A program made the position numbers and the translations under genes. The notes beneath the pieces were generated by a model, which saw nothing but the letters and a program-made list of their open reading frames with translations, was not told the origin of the DNA and made no database searches. From positions 1 through 10,645 of the forward strand of contig DMJL01000252.1 in the NCBI GenBank assembly GCA_003451785.1: a DNA stretch of 10,645 nt, given 5' to 3'. Below, piece after piece: positions 1 through 7,891 of this stretch; position 1 is the first letter of the stretch, and every line of letters starts with the position of its first letter. This stretch comes from Bacteroidales bacterium. GTDB taxonomy: Bacteria > Bacteroidota > Bacteroidia > Bacteroidales > UBA7960.

Positions 1-2056
1 TCAAACGGCGATGGGTTCCAATAATGATGTCATTTTTACCATTTTGAAGGTCGGTCAAAACTTGCTTTTTTTCATCATCGCTTCTAAAACGATTGATGTA
101 ATCTACTCTACAGGGCAGATCTTTGAGTCGTTCGCTAAAAGTATAAAAGTGTTGTAGCGCAAGAATAGTGGTTGGCACCAGAATAGCTACTTGCTTTGAA
201 TCGTTTACAGCCTTGAATGCTGCCCTAATGGCAATCTCTGTTTTGCCAAACCCCACATCGCCACACAATAACCTATCCATGGGGTAGGGGGCTTCCATAT
301 CTTTCTTTACATCGCGAGTGGCTTTTACTTGGTCGGGTGTGTCTTCGTAAATAAAGGATGCTTCCAATTCGTTTTGCAAGTAGGTATCTGCCGAGAATGC
401 AAATCCGTCCTGCGACCGCCGTTTTGCGTAAAGATCAATCAAATCGCGTGCTATATCCTTGAGTTTGCTTTTAGTCTTGTTCTTTAGATTAGCCCAAGTG
501 TTGCTACCCAAGCGATGTAGCGAAGGCGCAGTGCCATCCTTGCTGCTGTAGCGCGAAATTCGGTGCAAGGCATGAATGCTAATATACAATACATCGTTGT
601 CTTTGTATATCAACCGTATGGATTCCTGTATCTTGCCGTTTACCTCTATCTTCTCCAACCCGCTGTAAATTCCAATGCCATGATCTATGTGGGTAACAAA
701 GTCTCCCGGTTTCAAGCTGCCAAAATCCTTAATGGTCATAGCCTGTTTTCCCGTAAACTTATCCCGTACCTTAAATCGGTGATAACGATCGAAAAGTTGG
801 TGATCTGTGAAAAACGCCAATTGAGAATGAGCATCCACAAATCCTTCGTGCAGGCTTAATGGCAGGCCTTCGTATTGCAAATGATGGTAACCAGATTTTT
901 GTTGCAACTTGATGGATTCCAAAATGTTTTCGATGCGGGATAGCTGCTTTGGGTTGTCAGAAAGGATAATGTTGCGAATGCCTTGAACGGAATTCTCTTC
1001 CAAATGTCGTGCAATAAGGTCGAAATTCTTATTAAACGACAATTGTGGGCGGAAAGCAAAATTTAAAACCAGGTTGTAATCCTTTTCTAAAGGCGAAGCA
1101 TTCCATTCCACTAACTTGCAGTTCAGTAGCCTTTCTTTGAATCCATTGCCCGAAATAAACATTTCTTTTGGTTCCAAATAGTTTGTTTCGCTTAGAATAG
1201 TTCTTGTGCTGTGCGAAAGTTTGTGGAAACCCGAATCAAGTTTTGTTGCGATCCATTCCATGTTTTCGCACCAAACCACTGTATTGGCAGGCATGGACTC
1301 GAGCAAAAACTCCCGCTTCTTGCTCTCATTGGCCAATTTGTTGATATTCGGAAGGATATGCACCTTATCCACCTTATTTATGGAAAGCTGGGTTGCGGCA
1401 TCGAAAAGTCGAAGGCTGCTAACTCTATCGCCCGAAACTTCGATTCGGAAAGGATAGTCGTTGGAATAGGAGAAAACATCTATTATGCCACCCCTAAGGG
1501 AAAACTGCCCAGGCTCTGCAACAAATTCCACCCTTTCGAAATCATATTCTACCAACAAATCCAAGAAAAAATCAACAGAAAGCAGCTCGCCAAGTGTAGC
1601 TTCTAACAAGTTTTTGCCTATTTCGTTCTTTGGGAGAATCATTTCGCCTACTGCTTCCGGATAGGTTACTACCAACGCTTTAGAAGAAAACGATGCCAAG
1701 CGGTTGATAACCTCAGCCCTGAGCAGTAGATTGGCATTATCTATTTGCTCCAATTCGTAAGGCTTCTTGTAAGTTGCCGGAAAGAAAAATACACTGCGAC
1801 TTTCATAGCTCATTTTCGCCTCGCCAAGCAGATTCTCCAAATCGTTGAAGAAATAGGCTGCCGATTCTTTGTCGGGCAAAATACACAAAAAGGATTTGCT
1901 GCTCCTGTTGAAAGCTAACGATGCGATTACTGCTCGTGAAGATCCTACGAGACCTCTAAGGTTGGCGCGCAGCGATAGGCTTTCGTCTAACCACTCAAAT
2001 ATTTGGTTGGTAGATTCCTTTCCACCTACCAGAGAAAATAACTCTGAAAATTTCAA
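1..2056 (-). CDS. mfd: Transcription-repair coupling factor Mfd (3' end cut by window)
   Basis: Mfd is a DNA translocase that pushes stalled RNA polymerase off damaged template and recruits UvrA. The 685 codons present run without a stop from a TTG at 2054-2056 to the window edge. Visible in order: a UvrB-like N-terminal part with FSLRGGIIDVF (about 185-195); the RNA-polymerase-interacting domain (about 449-545), starting PGDFVTHIDHGIGIYSGLE and including the family pattern W-x2-L-K-x-K-T-K; then the first RecA-like helicase domain with MDRLLCGDVGFGKTE (Walker A Lys605) and IGTHR. The DE-box, second RecA domain and C-terminal domain lie outside the window. The start is inferred: an in-frame stop lies at 2117-2119, the first in-frame ATG is codon 82 inside conserved sequence, and TTG is the only usual start codon between them. 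A TAnnTTTG promoter 22 nt upstream fits. Identity is very secure; the exact start is moderate. Confidence 0.96.
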   Translation of the reverse strand, partial: MKFSELFSLVGGKESTNQIFEWLDESLSLRANLRGLVGSSRAVIASLAFNRSSKSFLCILPDKESAAYFFNDLENLLGEAKMSYESRSVFFFPATYKKPYELEQIDNANLLLRAEVINRLASFSSKALVVTYPEAVGEMILPKNEIGKNLLEATLGELLSVDFFLDLLVEYDFERVEFVAEPGQFSLRGGIIDVFSYSNDYPFRIEVSGDRVSSLRLFDAATQLSINKVDKVHILPNINKLANESKKREFLLESMPANTVVWCENMEWIATKLDSGFHKLSHSTRTILSETNYLEPKEMFISGNGFKERLLNCKLVEWNASPLEKDYNLVLNFAFRPQLSFNKNFDLIARHLEENSVQGIRNIILSDNPKQLSRIENILESIKLQQKSGYHHLQYEGLPLSLHEGFVDAHSQLAFFTDHQLFDRYHRFKVRDKFTGKQAMTIKDFGSLKPGDFVTHIDHGIGIYSGLEKIEVNGKIQESIRLIYKDNDVLYISIHALHRISRYSSKDGTAPSLHRLGSNTWANLKNKTKSKLKDIARDLIDLYAKRRSQDGFAFSADTYLQNELEASFIYEDTPDQVKATRDVKKDMEAPYPMDRLLCGDVGFGKTEIAIRAAFKAVNDSKQVAILVPTTILALQHFYTFSERLKDLPCRVDYINRFRSDDEKKQVLTDLQNGKNDIIIGTHRRL

Positions 2057-2078
2057 CTTTGCACTTAAAAAAGATTTG

Positions 2079-2110
2079 CAAAGGTATTCAACCTCAGTGC
2101 AACTGCCAAA
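2079..2110 (-). promoter_or_regulatory. Bacteroidota-type promoter of mfd
   Basis: On the minus strand the -7 element TACCTTTG (2086-2079) matches TAnnTTTG exactly. A TTTG (2110-2107) lies 20 nt upstream, the usual place of the -33 element. Transcription would begin near 2073-2070, leaving a leader of roughly 15 nt before the TTG at 2056. The match is seen in the sequence; use in the cell is inferred. Confidence 0.6.
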
Positions 2111-2435
2111 CCCACCTTAAAATCAATTTTCAACATCTGCAATCTTGCTTACAACTTGTTGAGAAGTCAGCTAATCTGATTGGATATTAGTGCTTTGGAA
2201 ATGAAAATGTTGCTTTATTATCAGGTACCATTTACAGGTTCTCTCCCATAAAATCCATAACACGATGCAGGAAAATTAACCGATAAAAATTTTATGATAG
2301 GTGCACTCTTGTTCATTTTTATCGCACAGACTGATTCAGAAATTGCTGCACTCTATTTTCCCGAAAGGTTTTAATGGGAAATATTGCAGGTGAAATTACA
2401 AACTCAACGCAGCGGATGAATAGCAAAGAAGGCTA

Positions 2436-2456
2436 GGCGGAATTTACAATTCCGCC
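2436..2456. repeat. Perfect 9-bp hairpin
   Basis: GGCGGAATT, a 3-nt loop TAC, then AATTCCGCC form a perfect stem. It lies two bases from the TTAAAA that borders the next inverted repeat, so it may be part of a composite repeat. Neither side carries a proper T-run, so a terminator role is weakly supported. Confidence 0.6.
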
Positions 2457-2464
2457 ATTTAAAA

Positions 2465-2533
2465 GATCCTTCCCTTCGGTCAGGATGACAAAATACCAAT
2501 CGGAGATTGTCATGCTGAACGAAGTGAAGCATC
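2465..2533. repeat. 69-bp inverted-repeat element bordered by TTAAAA
   Basis: Two 27-nt arms (2465-2491 and 2507-2533) are inverted copies matching at 23 of 27 positions, separated by a 15-nt loop. TTAAAA directly abuts both ends (2459-2464 and 2534-2539), which looks like a target-site duplication. Translated on the minus strand the arms give MLHFVQHD and CHPDRREGS, peptides I recall as recurrent spurious translations of intergenic repeats in Bacteroidota. No transposase is nearby, so a non-autonomous MITE- or REP-like element is the best reading. The inverted repeat and flanks are seen directly; mobility is inferred. Confidence 0.7.
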
Positions 2534-2718
2534 TTAAAAGATTTTGCGGTCGTTGAGTAGTTCAATAAACTTACTAGGACACCTATCGAAATGCCGCCAA
2601 CCAGTAGCATTCATCACAATACTTTCATGACCCTTTATGTGAAAACTTCAACCAAAAGACTTTTCACAAGTTGTAAACTTCCTCATTTTATTAGAACAAA
2701 CCCGAAGAAAATAGTCTA

Positions 2719-2736
2719 AAGAAGTGTGTTCTTCTT
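2719..2736 (-). terminator. Possible weak terminator hairpin of fbp
   Basis: On the minus strand AAGAAG, a 6-nt loop and CTTCTT form a 6-bp stem that overlaps the last two bases of the fbp stop codon, followed by a loosely T-rich stretch. The stem is A/T-heavy and there is no clean U-tract, so this is only a candidate. Confidence 0.25.
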
Positions 2737-3772
2737 ATGGCAAAGGTTTTCGTAATTCAGGCGATTCACTTTGCATAAAAGTTTCCACAGTTTCCACCAT
2801 GTCGGTGGGACCTACAAATAGTGGTGAGCATTGGTGCAGCGATTGAGGCACAATATCCAAAATGCGGTTGAATCCATCGCTTGCCTTTCCACCGGCCTGT
2901 TCTGCTAAAAATGCTATGGGTTTACATTCATAAAGCAATCGGAGCTTGCCATCGGGCTTCTTGGTGGTTCCCGGGTAGATGAATATGCCGCCTTTTATGA
3001 GGTTGCGATGAAAATCGGCTACCAACGAGCCAATATATCGCGAAGTGTAGGGCCGTAGGGTATCCGCATCCTCTTCCTGAAGGTACTTGATGTATTTTTT
3101 TACACCCTTTGGAAAGTAGATATAATTGCCTTCATTGATAGAATATATGTTTCCTCGCTGATTAAATTGCATATCTGGATGCGATAGGCAAAAGATTCCC
3201 ACCGATGGGTCAAGAGTGAAACCATTAACACCTTTGCCGGTGGTATAAACCAACATAGTTGACGAACCGTAGATAATATAGCCGGCAGCAACTTGCTTAT
3301 ATCCCGGCTGGAGCAGGTCTTCGAGTCGGCCACCACTGCATTCGCTTATACGCAAATAGATTGAAAACAGGGTTCCGATAGAAACATTAGCATCAATATT
3401 GCTGCTGCCATCGAGCGGATCAATTGCCACAACATATTTACCATGTTGCGAAAACTCATTCTGAAATGAGACTACCTTTTCGCTCTCTTCCGATGCAATG
3501 GCGCAGCATTCACCGCCGCCTTTTAGCATGGTGATAAACATCTCATTGGCAAACACATCGAGCTTCTTTTGCGTTTCGCCGGCAAAATTGTTGGTGCCCA
3601 CGCTCCCCAAAATATCTACCAAACCGGCTGCATTAATTTCCCGGTTTACAATTTTGGCTGCTGTGCCTATATCGTTCAACAATCTTGTAAGAGAACCTTT
3701 GGCCTGAGAATACTCCGATTGCCTCTCAATAATAAATTCTGTAAGTGTCTTGATTTTGTAACGGGCTACCAT
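2735..3772 (-). CDS. fbp: Fructose-1,6-bisphosphatase, class I
   Basis: This cytosolic enzyme hydrolyses fructose 1,6-bisphosphate to fructose 6-phosphate and phosphate, the committed step of gluconeogenesis. The 345-residue product is close to the usual 330-345 length. Class I signatures are all in place: FAGETQKKLDVFANE (63-77), the metal-binding Glu pair in ASEE (93-96), DPLDGSSNID (118-127) carrying metal ligands Asp118 and Asp121, the substrate-site segment RYIGSLVADFHR (245-256), GGIFIYPG (261-268), GKLRLLYECKP (275-285) with Glu282, and AFLAEQAGGKASDG (287-300). Nothing essential is missing. The ATG at 3770-3772 follows an A-rich leader with no Shine-Dalgarno sequence, as is usual in Bacteroidota. 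It lies 643 nt from cinA and 678 nt from mfd, so it is probably a single-gene transcript. I found no convincing promoter match. Confidence 0.97.
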   Translation of the reverse strand: MVARYKIKTLTEFIIERQSEYSQAKGSLTRLLNDIGTAAKIVNREINAAGLVDILGSVGTNNFAGETQKKLDVFANEMFITMLKGGGECCAIASEESEKVVSFQNEFSQHGKYVVAIDPLDGSSNIDANVSIGTLFSIYLRISECSGGRLEDLLQPGYKQVAAGYIIYGSSTMLVYTTGKGVNGFTLDPSVGIFCLSHPDMQFNQRGNIYSINEGNYIYFPKGVKKYIKYLQEEDADTLRPYTSRYIGSLVADFHRNLIKGGIFIYPGTTKKPDGKLRLLYECKPIAFLAEQAGGKASDGFNRILDIVPQSLHQCSPLFVGPTDMVETVETFMQSESPELRKPLP

Positions 3773-4415
3773 AGTTTCTTGAATTTTTGGTTGGTGTGAA
3801 TAGAATTTGGTATGAAAAATAGGTGTAAAATATTTATTAGACGAGTATATGTTATGCTAATACATTGAAAATAATGACTAAAGACGAAAGATCAAGCATT
3901 GAAAAATCGTGCTTCTTTTGTTTTTGTCCGTCTTCTCAGCATTTTGAAAATTTTATCTTCTATTTTGTCGCTCCGTTCTGCAAAAGAAATCCATAAGAGT
4001 TGGGCAAAAGCAAAATCTGATTAACCCATTTTTTATTTATGTGCAAAAATATTTTGTTAATGTGTAAAATTACCAATTGTGATTAACATATTTGTGCAAC
4101 AATCGAAAAATATGCAAACAAAGATCGATATTAATAAATTTTAGCACCATGTAGAATTTCCTGCGCCCCCTTGAGGTAATTTTTTAAAAACCAATAAATG
4201 CAATGATAGTCTATTAACGCTTTAAAAAGTCAGAGAAAACACGAAATCAGATTAAAAAAATATTTGAAGGGTTTTAAAAACTCCGAATGTACGACCATGC
4301 AATTTGAAAAGACACCACCATAAATCCTTCGTTGCCCTTATGGATAATAAATTTTTATGGACTCCACAGGGACATCAAATATAAGTTATATTTCAATATG
4401 CAAATTCCATATAAA
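3773..4415. other. AT-rich intergenic region between cinA and fbp
   Basis: This 643-nt stretch has no reading frame I would call a gene and no tRNA-like fold I can see. It is strongly A/T-rich. The main structure is a gapped inverted repeat at 4042-4098. The region would hold the fbp promoter and 5' leader near 3773-3870 and the cinA 3' end near 4415. No exact TAnnTTTG element is present close to fbp; TATTTTTC on the minus strand is a one-base-off candidate without a -33 partner. Confidence 0.6.
4042..4098. repeat. Gapped AT-rich inverted repeat
   Basis: The left arm (4042-4061) and right arm (4082-4098) are inverted copies, aligning as TGCA, one mismatch, AAATAT, a 3-nt gap, then GTTAAT. 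The spacer is 20 nt. No T-run follows on either strand, so it is not a standard terminator. It could be an operator, a leader structure or chance in AT-rich DNA. Confidence 0.4.
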
Positions 4416-5651
4416 CTACTTTAAACAATCATGCAATTTAGCCAAAGCTGCTACAGTAGTTCGAGCTATGTTTGTTTGTCGAATGTCGCCAAATTGATAC
4501 TTCTGGGAAACTACTTTTTTGCCATGTGCCACTGCGATCCAGATTGTGCCAACAGGTTTTTCTGGAGTGGCCCCGCCAGGTCCTGCAATACCGCTGGTTG
4601 CCACGCAAAAATCCGATTGCATTGTGCTACAGCCCTGCAAGGCCATAAGCTCTACAACCTGCTGACTTACAGCTCCATTTTGGTTAATTATTTCCGATGG
4701 AATTCCCAGTAAGGTTGTTTTTACATCGTTGGAATACGCAACAATACTACCCCGATAATATTGGCTGCATCCCGCAACATTGATGATTCTATTTGCAATA
4801 GCCCCACCGGTGCAGCTTTCCACAGTGCAAAGGGTCAACTTTTTCTGGAGAAGCAACTTACCACAGATTTCCTCCAATGTTTCATCGTCGTAGCCCCAAA
4901 TATGCTCCGGAATTATTTCCTGCAGAAGGCTCACCTGCTCCTCAATGGCATCTTCCAGCACCTTTTTGTTGATTCCCGAAGCCGTTAACCGCAATTTTAC
5001 AATGCCCACTGCAGGTAAATAGGCTAAGCTAATGGATGGATTAAGGTTCTTTTCCCAGTGGGATATTTTGTCTGAAAGAAAGGATTCGCCAATGCCATGC
5101 GTGTTTATGGTGCGATGCACAACAAAAAATTCCTTGTCTATTGCTTTAAGCCTTGGTAAAACCTCCACTTCAATTATGTGCTTCATCTCGAAGGGTACAC
5201 CGGGTAGCGCAATTGCTATTTTACCTCCAACTTCGAACCACAATCCGGGTGCAGTGCCAACAAGGTTCCTAAGGATTTTGGCGTTGTCAGGCACCAATGC
5301 TTGTAGCCTGTTCTTTTCGGTGAGCGGAAGGTTGCGTTTAGCGAAAAACGACTTCACATCTTCCAGTACCTGTTCATTGATTATCCATTCTGATGCAAAG
5401 AATTCCCCAAGAGTTCGTTTTGTGATATCATCGCTGGTAGGTCCCAGCCCTCCTGTGATAATTACTATGTCGTTATTTTCTATTGACAATCGCAAGGCTT
5501 CGGCAATATGAATGGCCAAGTCTTTTACTGCTACTATTTGTTGGGTTTCAATTCCTAAAAGCGATAAAGCACTTGCCAAATACGATGCATTGGTGTTAAC
5601 GGTTTTTCCGGATAGTATTTCGTTGCCAATAGTAATGATTCCAGCTTGCAT
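4416..5651 (-). CDS. cinA: CinA family protein (two-domain COG1058 + NMN amidohydrolase)
   Basis: The product has the full two-domain CinA layout. The N-terminal MoCF/COG1058 domain (about 4-170) shows GIITIGNEILSGKTVNTN (4-21), ITGGLGPTSDD (65-75) and LPGVPFEMKHI (149-159). The C-terminal PncC-type domain (about 255-408) shows ESCTGG (278-283) with the expected catalytic Ser279, YRGSIVAYSNDVK (299-311) and TSGIAGPGG (352-360). In characterised relatives the N-terminal domain hydrolyses ADP-ribose and the C-terminal domain deamidates nicotinamide mononucleotide to nicotinate mononucleotide, both feeding NAD recycling. I chose the ATG at 5649-5651, giving 411 residues, because family proteins start at this MQAGII-like segment. 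An in-frame ATG at 5709-5711 would add 20 residues with no family resemblance. The gene is divergent from the phosphorylase gene at 5871 across 219 nt. Confidence 0.95.
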   Translation of the reverse strand: MQAGIITIGNEILSGKTVNTNASYLASALSLLGIETQQIVAVKDLAIHIAEALRLSIENNDIVIITGGLGPTSDDITKRTLGEFFASEWIINEQVLEDVKSFFAKRNLPLTEKNRLQALVPDNAKILRNLVGTAPGLWFEVGGKIAIALPGVPFEMKHIIEVEVLPRLKAIDKEFFVVHRTINTHGIGESFLSDKISHWEKNLNPSISLAYLPAVGIVKLRLTASGINKKVLEDAIEEQVSLLQEIIPEHIWGYDDETLEEICGKLLLQKKLTLCTVESCTGGAIANRIINVAGCSQYYRGSIVAYSNDVKTTLLGIPSEIINQNGAVSQQVVELMALQGCSTMQSDFCVATSGIAGPGGATPEKPVGTIWIAVAHGKKVVSQKYQFGDIRQTNIARTTVAALAKLHDCLK

Positions 5652-5870
5652 AAATGGAGGATTTTTGAGAACACTAAGGTAGTAAATATGCTGCAAATCC
5701 GATTTTATCATTAAATTTGCCCCCTAACAAATTGGAGCTATTTCAAAGGATTGACAATTCTTGTGCGGGAGAAATAATCGAAATTTTACCAACTGATAGC
5801 TTTCCAGATAATTTTAATGCAAAGAACAAGGTAAGGTCTCCCTGCCCAATGCAAGCTAAACTTTTATGGT
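5652..5870. promoter_or_regulatory. Divergent intergenic region cinA / nucleoside phosphorylase
   Basis: This 219-nt gap must hold the promoters of both divergent units. Only near matches to TAnnTTTG are visible: TACCTTAG on the minus strand about 30 nt before cinA, and TAGCTTTC at 5797-5804 on the plus strand. Neither has a TTTG at proper spacing, so the promoter positions are not resolved. Confidence 0.35.
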
Positions 5871-6746
5871 ATGAAAAAATTTTTTAAAGAATCGGAATTA
5901 ATTCTTAATCCAGATGGAAGTGTTTATCACATAAAGCTTCGCCCTGAAGATGTAGCCCCTACGGTGATTTTGGTAGGCGATCAACATAGAGTACCTGTAG
6001 TCTCTAAATATTTCGACAGCATTGAAGTGCGCAAAGAAAATCGTGAGTTCGTTTCCCACACGGGTACACTCAATGGCAAAAGGCTCACTGTAACCTCCAC
6101 TGGTATAGGCACCGATAATATTGATATTGTTATAAATGAGCTGGATGCGGCAGTGAATATTGATTTGGAGCGTCGCGAGCCTAAGGAAAAGCATACTGCA
6201 CTCAATTTGGTTCGTTTGGGCACGAGTGGTGCGCTGCAACCCAATATTGAAGTTGACTCCTTTGTTGCTTCTGCATACGGCCTGGGCTTCGATGGTTTGT
6301 TGCACTTCTATCAATATCCCGAAAAATTAGTTGAAAAAGACTTGGAGGAAGCATTTATTGCACAAACAGGCTGGAATCCCCGCCTGCCCCGCCCGTATGT
6401 AGTAAAAGCTTCGGATAGTCTGTTGCAAAAATTAGCATTCGACATGACTTCGGGAATTACAGCTACTGCTAATGGTTTCTATGGTCCACAAGGACGACAA
6501 TTACGAATCGAGCTTGCCTATCCGGAGTTGAATCAAGCAATTGAAGATTTTGACCACAACGGTCAAAGAATCGTAAACTTCGAAATGGAGACTTCTGCTC
6601 TTTTTGCATTAGGCAATATACTGGGGCACAACACACTTACTATTTGCGATATTATAGCCAATAGGGTAACAAGGCAATTCAGTAAGGATTATAAAGCATC
6701 TGTAGAAAAGATGGTTCGGTTGGTTTTGGAAAGGATTACTGCATAA
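5871..6746 (+). CDS. udp: Nucleoside phosphorylase, uridine phosphorylase-like
   Basis: The 291-residue product belongs to the NP-I (PNP_UDP_1) fold. This family reversibly cleaves nucleosides with phosphate to free base and ribose 1-phosphate in nucleotide salvage. Motifs in order: GDQHRV (36-41), corresponding to the G-D/N-P-x-R phosphate loop with Arg40; TSTGIGTDNID (75-85); VRLGTSGALQ (114-123), the second phosphate-binding strand; NGFYGPQGR (201-209), a segment I associate with uridine-type members; NFEMETSALF (236-245), the ribose-binding Met-Glu segment; and CDIIANR (259-265). It is about 40 residues longer than the E. coli Udp I have in mind, mostly at the N-terminus and in the 95-110 and 145-175 loops. 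Base preference cannot be fixed from motifs; uridine is the best guess. The next gene follows after 7 nt, so the two are probably co-transcribed. Confidence 0.85.
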   Translation: MKKFFKESELILNPDGSVYHIKLRPEDVAPTVILVGDQHRVPVVSKYFDSIEVRKENREFVSHTGTLNGKRLTVTSTGIGTDNIDIVINELDAAVNIDLERREPKEKHTALNLVRLGTSGALQPNIEVDSFVASAYGLGFDGLLHFYQYPEKLVEKDLEEAFIAQTGWNPRLPRPYVVKASDSLLQKLAFDMTSGITATANGFYGPQGRQLRIELAYPELNQAIEDFDHNGQRIVNFEMETSALFALGNILGHNTLTICDIIANRVTRQFSKDYKASVEKMVRLVLERITA

Positions 6747-6753
6747 CCCCATA

Positions 6754-7635
6754 ATGATGGAAAACGATGCCAAGATAAGTGAGTTGCAGGCTTTGGTAAG
6801 TCTGATTGACGATCCGGATCTGGGCGTTTTTCAATCTGTTTTTGAGCGGATATCGGAACATGGAGAGGTTGCTCTCCCTTTTTTGCAGACGGCTTGGGAT
6901 ACTTGTCTCGATAAGAAAGTAGAACAGCGAATAAGCCTTCTTATCCAAAAGATCAGAAAGGATGTTGTGCTAAATGAGCTGCTCGAATCCTGTGAAAACG
7001 ATTGTCAGGATTTGCTTGCTGCATGGATTTCTTTGTCGAAATTGCAGTATCCAAATATTTCAGAAAACGAAATAAGATTCGAATTCAACAGGATTAGAAA
7101 AAGTATTTGGCTCGAACTAAATTCAAACTTAACTTCCCTTGAGCAAATAAAAATTTTAAACCATGTATTTTTTGACATACATGGTTTTGCTCCCAACCTT
7201 AACGATGCCGATAATTTCGACAACCTCTATATCAATAAAATTTTAACTGCGCATTTAGGCAGTCCTGTTTCGCTAAGCGCATTTTATATGATTCTGGCCC
7301 AAAGCTTAGAATTGCCCGTTTATGGTGTAAATCTTCCCGGATATTTTGTGTTGGCCTACACAGGCAAGGCATTCAATCACTTATCCATGCTTATGGAAGA
7401 CCACAAAGTGCTGTTCTACATAAACCCTTATGGAAAGGGGCAAGTGTTTTCGGCACCTGAAATTGAGAAATACCTTTCGCGCATTCAAATAGACCCATTG
7501 CCCACACATTTCAATCCTTGCACCAATAAGGAAATATTATTGCGGCTTATTGAAAGCCTTATTGCAAGTTACGACTTGATTTCGGAGAACAATTTTGTGG
7601 ATGTTTTAAAAAGCATTCGTTCAAAAATTTCCTAA
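6754..7635 (+). CDS. SirB1-like / transglutaminase-fold protein
   Basis: The 293-residue product resembles the SirB1 N-terminal (transglutaminase-like) family. Residues 1-135 are helical and acidic without a recognised motif. The core runs from FDNLYINKIL (155-164) through GSPVSLSAFYMILAQSLELPVYG (169-191, described by its ends), VNLPGYFVLAY (192-202) and VLFYINPYGKG (219-229). In family members the last segments usually read PGHF and FIDPF. Here the His is Tyr197 and the Asp is Asn224, and the Cys position of true transglutaminases appears to be Ser, so hydrolase or transferase activity is unlikely. There is no signal peptide or membrane segment, so it should be cytosolic. Start ATG at 6754 is followed by a second ATG; either could be used. 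It follows the phosphorylase gene by 7 nt. Its cellular role is unknown to me. Confidence 0.8.
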   Translation: MMENDAKISELQALVSLIDDPDLGVFQSVFERISEHGEVALPFLQTAWDTCLDKKVEQRISLLIQKIRKDVVLNELLESCENDCQDLLAAWISLSKLQYPNISENEIRFEFNRIRKSIWLELNSNLTSLEQIKILNHVFFDIHGFAPNLNDADNFDNLYINKILTAHLGSPVSLSAFYMILAQSLELPVYGVNLPGYFVLAYTGKAFNHLSMLMEDHKVLFYINPYGKGQVFSAPEIEKYLSRIQIDPLPTHFNPCTNKEILLRLIESLIASYDLISENNFVDVLKSIRSKIS

Positions 7636-7891
7636 AATAAGCTTTTGGTGATGTGTTTGGCTATTTTTTAAAATTAGCATTGAAATCTTCAATAGTAAGC
7701 AGTTGCCCCTTTGATGGTTATTTTTTTGCAGATTGCCTTTTGTCTTGTAAGTATTTCTTTTTTCTGCTGTATTAGGTTAATTAGCGTATTGCAATAAAAA
7801 GTGCGATGTTTTTGTAATGGCGCTTATTCTCTGGAGTTCGATATTTTTCAATTCCTTTTCTCAACTACGGCTACTTAGCAAATAAGGTATA
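7636..7891. other. Convergent intergenic region
   Basis: Two convergent genes end here, so terminators are expected. I see only a weak 6-bp stem (ATTGAA, loop ATC, TTCAAT at 7679-7693), preceded rather than followed by a T-run on the plus strand, and no strong bidirectional terminator. No gene is visible. Confidence 0.4.

Larger units (their letters stand above)
2057..2734. other. Intergenic region between fbp and mfd
   Basis: This 678-nt stretch separates the fbp stop from the mfd start. I see no credible gene in it. It holds the mfd promoter (2079-2110), a perfect hairpin (2436-2456), an inverted-repeat element (2465-2533) and a weak hairpin at the fbp stop (2719-2736). The part from about 2120 to 2430 shows nothing recognisable. 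A 68-codon minus-strand reading frame at 2404-2610 is a translation of the repeat, not a gene. The long spacing argues that mfd and fbp are transcribed separately although both are on the minus strand. Confidence 0.7.

Noticed and set aside
563..1606. Plus-strand frames within the mfd region
   Set aside because: They are antisense shadows; the minus-strand frame is continuous and matches Mfd throughout.
2404..2610. Minus-strand 68-codon reading frame between fbp and mfd
   Set aside because: Its residues are mostly translations of the palindromic repeat and the adjacent hairpin; it has no family resemblance beyond that spurious repeat peptide.
4310..4365. CCATAA and TTATGG pairs near the cinA 3' end as a terminator
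   Set aside because: The stem is six pairs with a 14-nt loop and no adjacent T-tract in the cinA direction; it is likely chance in AT-rich DNA.
5652..5711. 20-residue N-terminal extension of CinA from an ATG at 5709-5711
   Set aside because: The extension has no family resemblance, while MQAGIITIGNEILSG at 5651 is the standard CinA beginning.
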